Below, in pieces: positions 50,980-59,485 of a stretch of DNA of 64,000 bases. Position numbers and translations under genes: made by a program. The stretch covers positions 1 through 64,000 of the forward strand of contig NZ_JBBIUQ010000017.1 in the NCBI RefSeq assembly GCF_037440165.1, written 5' to 3'. The notes beneath the pieces are model-generated. The model was not told where the DNA came from. It worked only from the letters and a program-made list of their open reading frames with translations, and did no database searches. The DNA is from Ignavibacterium sp037440165. GTDB lineage: Bacteria; Bacteroidota; Ignavibacteria; Ignavibacteriales; Ignavibacteriaceae. How positions within the stretch are numbered: the stretch's first letter is position 1; each line of letters begins with the position of its first letter.

Positions 50980-52023
50980 ATGAAGTTCATAAAATATTTT
51001 TCACTTGTAATTATAACACTGATTTTAATTGTTAGTTGTGGTAAAAAAGAAAACAACAATAAAACTCAACCAGCAGAAGCAATTCCTATTGAAGTTACAT
51101 TAGTTAAGAAAACATCAATTGACAGAGAAGTTGAACTTGTTGGGAATTTAGTAGCATGGCGCGAAGCTAATTTAGGAGCTCAGACAACAGCACGAATTCA
51201 GAAAATTTATGTTGACGCTGGCTCAAGAGTTAAAGAAGGTGATTTACTTTTTGAAATGGATGACACGCAACTCGCACAGGCAAAAATTCAATATCAGGTT
51301 GCAAAGGATAATTACGATAGATTAAAACCTCTCTACGAAACTGGTTCAATATCTCAATCACAATTTGATCAGGTTAAAGCTGCTTATGAAACTGCGGAAA
51401 AAACTTACCAGCTACTTTTAACCAATACACAGTTTCGCGCTCCTTTTAGCGGAGTTGTGACAGCAAAAAGATTGAATGATGGTGAAGTATTTCTTTTAGC
51501 TCCCGGTGGTGCAGGTACACCAACCATTGTTTCACTGATGCAAATTAATCCATTGAAGCTGATTCTTAATGTAAGTGAAAATAATCTTAAAGATGTAAAG
51601 CTTAATCAAACTGTTGAAATCAGATCAGACATTTTCCCAAATGAAATCTATAAAGGCAGCATAAGCAGAATAAATCCGGCTGTTAATCCGGCAAGCAGAA
51701 CTTTTGATGTTGAGGTAAAGATTCCAAATCCGGATGAAAAACTTAAACCAGGAATGTATGTTCGTGCAAAAATTCTAATCGGAAAAACTGAAGGAATTAT
51801 TGTTAATCGTTCTGCTGCACTTAAACAGCTTGGTTCAACTGCTTACTATGGATTTATTGTTAAAGATAATATTGCCAAGAGAGTTGAACTCACTTTAGGA
51901 AAAGAGTTTGATTCACAAGTTGAAATTACAAGTGGTTTGAATGAAGGTGATTATCTTGTTACACGTGGACAAAGTTTACTGAAAGACGGAAGCAAAGTAG
52001 AAATAAAAGCAAAGACAGAATAA
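50980..52023 (+). CDS. RND efflux membrane-fusion (adaptor) lipoprotein
   Basis: This periplasmic adaptor bridges the RND pump and TolC. It has a lipoprotein signal with Cys near residue 20 (LIVSCGKKENNN). The lipoyl and hairpin part includes GSRVKEGDLLFEMDDTQL, and the barrel includes FRAPFSGVVTAKRLNDGE. The membrane-proximal domain follows at the C-terminus. The 347-aa length is normal. It is placed 24 bp after the TolC gene and 10 bp before the pump gene, in the same operon. Confidence 0.93.
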   Translation: MKFIKYFSLVIITLILIVSCGKKENNNKTQPAEAIPIEVTLVKKTSIDREVELVGNLVAWREANLGAQTTARIQKIYVDAGSRVKEGDLLFEMDDTQLAQAKIQYQVAKDNYDRLKPLYETGSISQSQFDQVKAAYETAEKTYQLLLTNTQFRAPFSGVVTAKRLNDGEVFLLAPGGAGTPTIVSLMQINPLKLILNVSENNLKDVKLNQTVEIRSDIFPNEIYKGSISRINPAVNPASRTFDVEVKIPNPDEKLKPGMYVRAKILIGKTEGIIVNRSAALKQLGSTAYYGFIVKDNIAKRVELTLGKEFDSQVEITSGLNEGDYLVTRGQSLLKDGSKVEIKAKTE

Positions 52024-52033
52024 GGAGTTTACG

Positions 52034-55000
52034 ATGAACTTAGCCGAAATATCCGTACGCAGACCAATAACAACAATAATGCTGTTCATTGCAATTGTGA
52101 TTATTGGATTTGTTTCATTCCAGAGATTGCCAATTGATTTATTTCCTGAAATTGAGCCGCCTGTAATCAGCGTTCTTACACAGTATCCGGGTGCAAGTGC
52201 TCAGGATGTTGAATTAAATATTTCAAAGAAAATTGAAAGCGGACTCAGTTCAATTACAAATCTTAAAAAAATTAGTTCGGTATCTATTGATAACATTTCA
52301 GTAGTTCAGCTCGAGTTTGAATTTGGGACTAATCTTGATGAAGCTTCAAACGATATTCGCTCTGCACTTGAATTCACAAAGAGATTACTTCCTGATGATG
52401 CAGAGAATCCAATCATATTCAAATTCAGTACTAACATATTCCCTATAATGTTTATCGCTGTTCAAGCTGAAGAAAGTTACATTGGATTAAACAAGTTAGT
52501 TGAAACCGAAATTCTTGATCCGTTAAAACGAGTTCCCGGAGTTGGAACAGTACAAGCTTTCGGCGGACCAATCAGACAGATTCTCGTTCATCTTGATGAA
52601 CGAAAGCTTGAAGCATATAATATTTCTGCAGCACAGATTGCACAAGTTCTTCAGGCAGAAAATCTGAATCTTCCTTCCGGCTCAATCAAAATGGGAGATA
52701 TGGAATATAACATTCGTGTTCCTGCTGAGTTTACAAGCGCTAACGAAATGAAAAATCTGGTTGTTGCTCAGCAGAATGGAAAGTTAGTTTATCTTCGTGA
52801 TGTTGCGGAAGTGTTGGATAGTTTGAAGGACAGAACAATCAATGTAAGATTGAATGGAGGAAAAGGACTTCAGATTATTGTTCAGAAACAGTCCGGTGCA
52901 AACACTGTTCAGGTAGTGAATGATGTTAAAGCAAAATTAGAACAATTAAAAAAGAATCTTCCTTCTGATGTTAAAATTGACATTATACAGGATTCGTCTG
53001 AATTCATTATTCAATCAGTAGCAAATCTTACTGAAGCAGTTTTGCTCGGTGCAATATTCGTTGTGTTTGTAATTTTAATTTTCCTTAGACAATGGAGAGC
53101 AACAATAATTATTGTTCTGGTTCTTCCCGTTTCACTGATTGGTGCGTTTATCTATCTTTATTTCACAGGAAACACCATAAACATTATTTCTCTTTCATCA
53201 CTTTCGATTGCAGTGGGACTTGTAGTTGACGATGCGATAGTAATTCTGGAAAATATTTCAAGACATGTTGAACAAGGTGCGCGTCCAAGAGAAGCTGCTG
53301 TATTTGGCTCAACAGAAGTTGGATTAGCGGTTGCAGCAGCTACATTTACAATCGTTGCTGTGTTCTTTCCGCTTGTATTCATTTCCGGAATTGCAGGAAT
53401 ACTTTTTAATCAGCTTGGATTCCTTGTTACAGTAATGATTCTCGTTTCGCTGCTTGCAGCATTAACACTAATTCCAATGATGGCTTCAAAGCTTTTAAAA
53501 TCAAGAAAAGAAGCGAAGCCAATTACTAATCCTTTTTTGAAAAAAATTAATTCTTCTCTTGAAAAGTTTTTTGACTCGGTTGATAATTTTTATAAACGAA
53601 CTTTAGAGTGGGCACTTGATCATAAAAAGTCAGTGGTATTTATTGCTTTCGCAATCTTCATTGCATCAATTCTTCTGATACCATTGTTGGGCACTGAGTT
53701 CATACCCAGATCAGACTCATCACAATTTCAAATCTTTCTGGAAATAGAACCTGGTAAAAGATTAGAAGAAACTCTTGATTATGTTAAAAAAGTTGAAGAC
53801 ATAATTAAAAAAGATTTTCCGGAAGTAGTTTTCGTTTCTGTTCGTGCCGGTGTAAATGATGCAGGATTTTCTTCAATCCTGTTTGGACAAAATGAAGGCG
53901 CTAACATTGCCGGATTTCAGATTCGAACAACGAAATTAAAAGATCGTAAACGAACAGTTTTTGAAATGGCTGATGAACTGAGGAAGAGATTGAAAGCATT
54001 TCCCGGAATTAAAAGCTTTAGTGTAAATACTGCCGGCGCTGGTGCTTTTCTAACCGGTGCAACTGGTGCTCCGATTGAAGTTGATATTATTGGACCTGAT
54101 CTTGAGGAAACATATAAAATCGCAAATCAGTTAAAAGATTATATGACACAACTTGAAGGTACGCGTGATGTTAGAATTGACATCGGAGATCCTCGACCTG
54201 AATTGCAGGTTGTTCTTGACAGAGAAAAACTTGCTCTTTCAGGATTAAATACATCTATTGTAGGAAATACTTTAAGAAATAATTATTTCGGAATTGTTGC
54301 AAGCAAGTATCGGGAACTTGGTGACGAGTACGATATTTTTATCAGCTTGCCGCCAGATAAAAAATCAAGCGTTTCAGAAATAGAAAATCTGCCGATTAAA
54401 ACTTTGCTCGGTACAACAGTTCGTCTTAAAGATGTTGCTAAGATTGTTCAGGAATATTCTCCGCCCACGATAAAAAGAAAAGAGCAAGAAAGAGTTATTG
54501 GAGTTCTATCTGACATCAGCGGAAGATCACTCGGTGAAGTTGCTGCTGATATAAGAAATTTTGTTTCGAAGATTGAACTTCCACCAAACACAACTATTGA
54601 ATTTGCAGGACAGGTGGAACAGCAATCTGATGCTTTCAAGGATCTCTTTCTTTTGCTAACATTAAGTATAATTCTGGTTTACATGGTTATGGCTGCGCAA
54701 TTTGAATCTTTGCTTGATCCGTTTATCATTATGTTCTCAGTTCCATTTGCATTCAGCGGCGTTTTTATTGGATTGTTTGTAACCGGAACAACATTCAGTG
54801 TAATTGCATTTTTAGGAAGCGTAATACTTGTGGGAATTGTAGTAAAGAACGCTATTGTGCTTGTTGACTTTACAAATATTACTAGAGCCAGAGGTGTTGA
54901 GCTTCGTGAAGCGATAATTTATTCCGGAAGAAACAGATTACGTCCTGTGCTGATGACAACATTTACTACATTGCTCGGCTTGATTCCACTTGCTGTCAGT

Positions 55001-55150
55001 TCAGGCGATGGCTCTGAAGTATGGAGACCGCTTGGTGTTTCAACAATTGGCGGATTGTTTTTCTCAACATTAATTACTCTTGTTTTAGTACCGGTTCTTT
55101 ACTCGGTATTTGAAACAAGATTCAAAAGAAAAAAGAAAGAAAGTGATTAA
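52034..55150 (+). CDS. HAE1-type RND efflux pump inner-membrane component
   Basis: This proton-driven multidrug efflux transporter of the AcrB/HAE1 class has 1038 aa and twelve helices. The opening MNLAEISVRRPITTIMLFIA and the periplasmic porter repeats are present. The proton-relay Asp pair lies in GLVVDDAIVILENI in helix 4, and VLVGIVVKNAIVLVDF in the later helices. The HAE1-type Asp pair and the absence of CusA-type methionine motifs suggest organic substrates rather than copper, although this is not decisive. A PII-like gene follows at 10 bp. Confidence 0.93.
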   Translation: MNLAEISVRRPITTIMLFIAIVIIGFVSFQRLPIDLFPEIEPPVISVLTQYPGASAQDVELNISKKIESGLSSITNLKKISSVSIDNISVVQLEFEFGTNLDEASNDIRSALEFTKRLLPDDAENPIIFKFSTNIFPIMFIAVQAEESYIGLNKLVETEILDPLKRVPGVGTVQAFGGPIRQILVHLDERKLEAYNISAAQIAQVLQAENLNLPSGSIKMGDMEYNIRVPAEFTSANEMKNLVVAQQNGKLVYLRDVAEVLDSLKDRTINVRLNGGKGLQIIVQKQSGANTVQVVNDVKAKLEQLKKNLPSDVKIDIIQDSSEFIIQSVANLTEAVLLGAIFVVFVILIFLRQWRATIIIVLVLPVSLIGAFIYLYFTGNTINIISLSSLSIAVGLVVDDAIVILENISRHVEQGARPREAAVFGSTEVGLAVAAATFTIVAVFFPLVFISGIAGILFNQLGFLVTVMILVSLLAALTLIPMMASKLLKSRKEAKPITNPFLKKINSSLEKFFDSVDNFYKRTLEWALDHKKSVVFIAFAIFIASILLIPLLGTEFIPRSDSSQFQIFLEIEPGKRLEETLDYVKKVEDIIKKDFPEVVFVSVRAGVNDAGFSSILFGQNEGANIAGFQIRTTKLKDRKRTVFEMADELRKRLKAFPGIKSFSVNTAGAGAFLTGATGAPIEVDIIGPDLEETYKIANQLKDYMTQLEGTRDVRIDIGDPRPELQVVLDREKLALSGLNTSIVGNTLRNNYFGIVASKYRELGDEYDIFISLPPDKKSSVSEIENLPIKTLLGTTVRLKDVAKIVQEYSPPTIKRKEQERVIGVLSDISGRSLGEVAADIRNFVSKIELPPNTTIEFAGQVEQQSDAFKDLFLLLTLSIILVYMVMAAQFESLLDPFIIMFSVPFAFSGVFIGLFVTGTTFSVIAFLGSVILVGIVVKNAIVLVDFTNITRARGVELREAIIYSGRNRLRPVLMTTFTTLLGLIPLAVSSGDGSEVWRPLGVSTIGGLFFSTLITLVLVPVLYSVFETRFKRKKKESD

Positions 55151-55160
55151 GGAGAAATTT

Positions 55161-55454
55161 ATGAAATCAGTAATGATAGTTTATAATCACGGAATTACAG
55201 AAGAAGTAAACGAAGCTTTGGAAAGATTGGGTATTCGCGGTTATACAAAATTTCTGAATGTACATGGACAAGGAAGTGAAAAAGGCGAACCACATTTAGG
55301 AACACACATCTGGCCAAGTCAGAATGCAGTTGTGATAACTGTTGTAAAAGACGAACTCGTTGATCGGCTTCTTGAAAAAGTTAAAGAGATAAACAAAGAA
55401 GCTGAAGAACAAGGCATTCACGCTTTTGTTTGGAATATAGAAAAGATGGTATAA
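55161..55454 (+). CDS. PII-like protein (PII-NG type) of the RND operon
   Basis: This 97-aa protein has a PII-like ferredoxin fold: MKSVMIVYNHGITEEVNEAL, a loop with KGEPHLGTHIWPSQN, and VVITVVKDELVDRLLEKVKE. The frame is open further upstream inside the pump gene, but the ATG at 55161 is preceded by AAGGAGAA and gives the family's normal length. Proteins of the 'PII-NG' group are typically encoded beside RND efflux pumps. It probably senses a metabolite or metal and tunes the pump. The classical T-loop tyrosine of GlnB is not evident. Confidence 0.75.
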   Translation: MKSVMIVYNHGITEEVNEALERLGIRGYTKFLNVHGQGSEKGEPHLGTHIWPSQNAVVITVVKDELVDRLLEKVKEINKEAEEQGIHAFVWNIEKMV

Positions 55455-55476
55455 TTAACTTAGATGAAATGAAAAT

Positions 55477-55528
55477 GCCACAAAGTCTCCAAGGCACTAA
55501 GATCCTTGTGTCTTGGTGTCTTTGCGGC
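55477..55528. terminator. Convergent-junction hairpin (ACAGAG-type interspersed repeat)
   Basis: This imperfect hairpin spans GCCACAAAG...CCAAGGCAC and GTGTCTTGG...CTTTGCGGC, lying between the PII-like gene and the converging barrel-protein gene. It belongs to the same loose family as the hairpins at 7080, 42597 and 62751. Confidence 0.5.
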
Positions 55529-55601
55529 TAAATGTTTCACCTCCACGAGTACAAGGAGATATTAATTTCTTTGTAATCTCTTGCAGGTTAACAATCCAAA
55601 T

Positions 55602-56510
55602 TTAAAAGACAAATGTTAATCCAAACTTAAACTGATCATAAGTCAAAGGAGACTCACTTTTGAAGGGCCAGTTCATTTTATCTTTGCGTAATTCATAAAC
55701 TCCGTAAGTAAGTGCATTCTTTAATACAAAACTTACAACAGGACCTGCGTAAGGTGAAGATTCAAAAATTTCATCTATGAATTTATCCAATAATCCCTGA
55801 GCAGCAGATTCAATTATTGCGCTTCCTGCCCATTTCCAGAAAAGATGCCGCTGGAAGATAATTGCGCTCTCATAAGAAGCATCGAGCATTAAGTTATCAA
55901 TTACTTTGAAGCTTATACCACCAAAACCACTTGTTCCGAAGCGAAAGTTTTCATCATAAAGATTTAGTGTTTCAAGATCAGGGGAAGGATATTTGAAATC
56001 AACTCTGCTCCAGTTTAATGTGTAACCATTAAAAAGAATGATTGAGGAATTTTCTCCGAGCTTGTAACCATATCCACGATTTCTTTCGAAACCAACTCTC
56101 CACATCTCTGATTCAATTTCCAATCCATTCGTTTTGTTACCGGCAAGCTTGTTTGATTCATTAGCAACATAAACATTTCTATAAGTAAGTAATACTAAAT
56201 CATCTTTGCCAAACGCTTGTCGTTCTTTGATGTAACCTAATTTCAACTCAAGGAGATTTGGTTTAACAAAATCACCGATTACATCTTTTCTATCCATTTG
56301 TGCGAGACCATAATTTAAAGAGATTGCTGGTCTTGATTTTGAAAATCCAAAATCAAAATCATCATCCCAGCTCCGCTTCCAATCCCATTTATCTTCATCT
56401 TCCCAACGCCACTTCCACTCATCGCTGGTTTTTGAAGAATCTTCTTGTGTAAATCCAACTGTTTGATAAACTAAAAGACTGCTGATAATTATTGAATAAA
56501 TTATTTTCAT
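55602..56510 (-). CDS. Outer-membrane beta-barrel-like protein with Trp/Asp/Lys-rich N-terminus
   Basis: This 302-aa exported protein has a signal peptide cut near GFTQE (residue 21). Residues about 29-55 form an unusual run of Trp, Asp, Glu and Lys (segments such as EWKWRWEDEDKWDWK). The rest is beta-rich with aromatic ends and a Phe C-terminus (FKFGLTFVF), so it is probably an outer-membrane protein. I do not recognise a family. It is monocistronic by appearance, converging on the RND operon. Confidence 0.65.
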   Translation of the reverse strand: MKIIYSIIISSLLVYQTVGFTQEDSSKTSDEWKWRWEDEDKWDWKRSWDDDFDFGFSKSRPAISLNYGLAQMDRKDVIGDFVKPNLLELKLGYIKERQAFGKDDLVLLTYRNVYVANESNKLAGNKTNGLEIESEMWRVGFERNRGYGYKLGENSSIILFNGYTLNWSRVDFKYPSPDLETLNLYDENFRFGTSGFGGISFKVIDNLMLDASYESAIIFQRHLFWKWAGSAIIESAAQGLLDKFIDEIFESSPYAGPVVSFVLKNALTYGVYELRKDKMNWPFKSESPLTYDQFKFGLTFVF

Positions 56511-56638
56511 TTTATTTCTCCTTAAAAGATTTCGATTGAATTATTTGTTCTGAACAAAAATAAATTCTAATGTTATAAGAATGATTTTAATTATCACAAA
56601 TTAAATCTGAGAGCGATGAGTGGTTATTAGAAATGATA

Positions 56639-59098
56639 TCAGGAATTTCTGTTCAGCAAATATTTTATCACTTCATCAAGATAGATATGAAATCGCTGGG
56701 GCAGGTTTTTATATTTTGAGGAAAAACTTGCTTTAACTTTTTCAAAATCATTCGTATTAAGCTGCTTCAAATCATCATTCAAATTATCAAACCAGATGTT
56801 AAACTTTTGTTTTACCCTTTTGACTATCTCCATATCATCAATTGAGGCAATTTGCTGAATTGTAACTGCTTCATCAAAATTATTTTCAACAAATAATTTA
56901 AATGAATAGCCGCGGAAGTTTTCAGCAACAACAGTACGATTAATGTTGCCAAGTTCTTTTGCTGTTTCAGAAATTGCAGAGTGAGAAAATTTCTTTTGTC
57001 TTAAACTTTCAATTATCAAATCTTCAATATTGGTTTTAACTGCACGAGTAATATTCTCGGGCAAATCCTGCAGTTGAATAATATTTCTTTTTTCTGATGA
57101 AGCAAAGATTATCGCTCTTTTAATTACAGACTCAAGTTCTCTTACATTTCCTTTCCATTCATTTTCATTTAATGCTTTAAGGGCTGCAACTGAAATTTTA
57201 ATATCAGTCCCTGAGTTTTTTAACAAGTAATCAACTATTACAGCTATATCTTCTTTTCTTTCACGAATAGGTGGAATGAAAATATTTATAACATTTATTC
57301 TGTAGAATAAATCTTCACGGAACTTTTTCTGCTGAACAAGTTCAAACAAGTTTTTATTTGTTGCTGCAATTACTCTTACATTTACTTTTTTGGGAATTGC
57401 TGCACCGACTTTTTCTATATCGCCTGTCTGCAGAACTCTTAAAAGTTTTACCTGAAAGTTTTCAGATGTTTCACCAATTTCATCAAGAAAAATTGTTCCA
57501 TTATCTGCAACTTCAAATTTACCCTGCTTGTCTGATACCGCTCCTGTAAATGCGCCTTTGACATGTCCAAATAGCTCGCTCTCCAGCAATGTTTCAGTAA
57601 GTGCTGCACAATTTACTACAACAAATTTCTCATCAGCGCGACTGCTTAATTTGTGAATTGCATTCGCAACAAGTTCTTTTCCTGTTCCGCTTTCACCAGT
57701 AATTAAAATTGTCGAATCAGTTGGTGCAGCTTTCTTTATCAGATTAACGACTTCATCCATCTGATTGGATTTATATGCAATTCCGAAAAACAGTTTAGCT
57801 TCATCAACTTTAATTTCTTCTGCTGAGGTTGAGTCTTCTTTATTCTCCTGAAGCTTATTTATTTCCTGCTGGAGTTTTATGATTTCGTTTTTCAGCAAAT
57901 CAGAAGTCTGTTTGTCCGATAATTCTGATTTCGATTTTAATACTGACAGCTCTTCTTCTTTTTTCTGCAGAAGAGATTTGAGAACTTCTTTCTCGCTTGC
58001 AGTAATATTCAGCTCTGCTCTGCTTTGATAGTAAAATTGGATTAACTGAATTAAAACAATAGATAGAAAATTCAACAGAAAGAAAGAGGTTTGAAGTTTC
58101 TGATAAAAGACCTCCTGGAATAAAATTATGGAAACGATAAAACCGATGGAAAATAACGCATAAACTTTTATTAACGAGCCATTAAATTTTTCCGTTAGAT
58201 ATATCAGGATCAAAATTGAAAGGATGAAAACAACCACAGAAATTTCTGATAAATCATTGCGGTAATATCTTTTGTTCAAAAGATTATCGACTGCAAATGC
58301 ATGCAAAGCTACGCCGGGTAATTCACTATCGAATGAAGAGCTGAGTTGAGGTGCAATCTGATTATCAGTTATTCCTATAATTACAATTTTATCCTTAAAT
58401 GATTTTAATATTTCATCATTTTGATTTAGCAGATTAAAAAACTCAAGCATCGAATAACTTTTAATCTTCTCCCACGATGAAACAAAGTTTACTAAAAGCT
58501 TTTTATCTTTTGTTTTAGTTTCAGATAGCTGCACACTGAAAGCTTTTTCAATCTGATTAAAACTTATCAGCTCTGTTGGAATTACAAAATCTCTGCTATC
58601 AATAAAGTTTATATGTCCTGTTTGAATTTGTTCATTGATAAGTCGGGGAGTTGGCAGACTTAATGAATCAGTGAAATAAACTCCATTCTTCAGGTAAATC
58701 TCTCCTGCAACAGAACTTAAAACAACATTTCCCGCATTAGATATTTCAGCTTCAAGCAGCTTATCATAAACAGACTGAGAAGTAATTCTTGCAGAAAGAA
58801 AAACTTCAAGTCCTATTTTTTTAACTCCAAGCGACTTGAGTTTTTTTATCAGCAGTGCATAATAACTTCTTTTAATTGGCCAGGGACCAATTGTTTCAAT
58901 ATCGTTTGATGAAATTTTAATGAGTATAATGGAAGAATCCGGAGATTTTTCAGGAAGAATTTTTTTAATTATTGTTTCGGTTGAATGATTGAAAGTTTTA
59001 TTTATAGAGCTGAATGCAAACAGTAAAGTTGAAATTAAGATTAGCGAAATAAATTTTAACCAAAGGAACTTATTTTTTTGTAAAAAGCTTTTAAGCAT
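56639..59098 (-). CDS. CHASE2 membrane sensor fused to sigma-54 AAA+ activator
   Basis: This 819-aa one-component regulator is anchored in the inner membrane. After a first helix (about 12-30) comes a periplasmic CHASE2 domain (about 45-270: IETIGPWPIKRSYYALL, VVIIGITDNQIAPQL-type strand). Three helices follow (275-355), then a coiled coil (365-425). The sigma-54 AAA+ domain (about 430-670) has Walker A GESGTGKELVA, GAFTGA and FLDEIGE. A helix-turn-helix-like segment (SHSAISETAKELGN) and an unassigned about 90-residue tail close the protein. It should activate sigma-54 promoters in response to an extracytoplasmic cue. Confidence 0.85.
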   Translation of the reverse strand: MLKSFLQKNKFLWLKFISLILISTLLFAFSSINKTFNHSTETIIKKILPEKSPDSSIILIKISSNDIETIGPWPIKRSYYALLIKKLKSLGVKKIGLEVFLSARITSQSVYDKLLEAEISNAGNVVLSSVAGEIYLKNGVYFTDSLSLPTPRLINEQIQTGHINFIDSRDFVIPTELISFNQIEKAFSVQLSETKTKDKKLLVNFVSSWEKIKSYSMLEFFNLLNQNDEILKSFKDKIVIIGITDNQIAPQLSSSFDSELPGVALHAFAVDNLLNKRYYRNDLSEISVVVFILSILILIYLTEKFNGSLIKVYALFSIGFIVSIILFQEVFYQKLQTSFFLLNFLSIVLIQLIQFYYQSRAELNITASEKEVLKSLLQKKEEELSVLKSKSELSDKQTSDLLKNEIIKLQQEINKLQENKEDSTSAEEIKVDEAKLFFGIAYKSNQMDEVVNLIKKAAPTDSTILITGESGTGKELVANAIHKLSSRADEKFVVVNCAALTETLLESELFGHVKGAFTGAVSDKQGKFEVADNGTIFLDEIGETSENFQVKLLRVLQTGDIEKVGAAIPKKVNVRVIAATNKNLFELVQQKKFREDLFYRINVINIFIPPIRERKEDIAVIVDYLLKNSGTDIKISVAALKALNENEWKGNVRELESVIKRAIIFASSEKRNIIQLQDLPENITRAVKTNIEDLIIESLRQKKFSHSAISETAKELGNINRTVVAENFRGYSFKLFVENNFDEAVTIQQIASIDDMEIVKRVKQKFNIWFDNLNDDLKQLNTNDFEKVKASFSSKYKNLPQRFHIYLDEVIKYLLNRNS

Positions 59099-59179
59099 TA
59101 GTAAATTTGTTTCTAGAATTTATATCGAAATATAAATAAATTGTAACATTAAGCTTTCAACAAACTTTCAGCTAATCAG

Positions 59180-59404
59180 ATGCAGTCAGATAAAAAAGAA
59201 TTGTATAAAATTTCAAGATTGAACAAGAACTATCCATATTACAATGAGATAATTGAGCTTCACAAAGAAGCGATAGAAAACGGACAGGATATTTATTTTG
59301 ATCCCGAAACAGGCTTTGCAGTTTTGACAGCAGAATTTTTATTAAAAAGAGGTTACTGCTGCGGAAGTGGCTGCAGACATTGCCCTTACGAAGTTAAACA
59401 GTAG
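59180..59404 (+). CDS. DUF5522 protein, 74 aa
   Basis: This is a small cytoplasmic protein with a C-terminal Cys cluster RGYCCGSGCRHCPYEVKQ, the signature of the DUF5522 family. The preceding DPETGFAVLTAEFLLKRGY is also characteristic. The four or five Cys residues look like a metal or cluster site. The function is unknown. It is divergent from the CHASE2 regulator gene across 81 bp and 81 bp upstream of the BNR-repeat protein gene. Confidence 0.85.
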   Translation: MQSDKKELYKISRLNKNYPYYNEIIELHKEAIENGQDIYFDPETGFAVLTAEFLLKRGYCCGSGCRHCPYEVKQ

Positions 59405-59485
59405 GCGTTTTAAATTATTTCCAATAGTTTTTTGTTAATACAAAATAATCTTAATAAATCTTCACAAACTTTCGACGGAGTAGTT

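Noticed and set aside
55110..55160. Upstream start of the PII-like gene inside the RND gene
   Set aside because: It would overlap the pump gene in another frame; ATG 55161 has a ribosome site and gives normal family length.
59432..59485. Upstream start of the BNR-repeat protein
   Set aside because: The extra 18 residues would precede a perfect signal peptide; ATG 59486 with CGGAG upstream is the better start.
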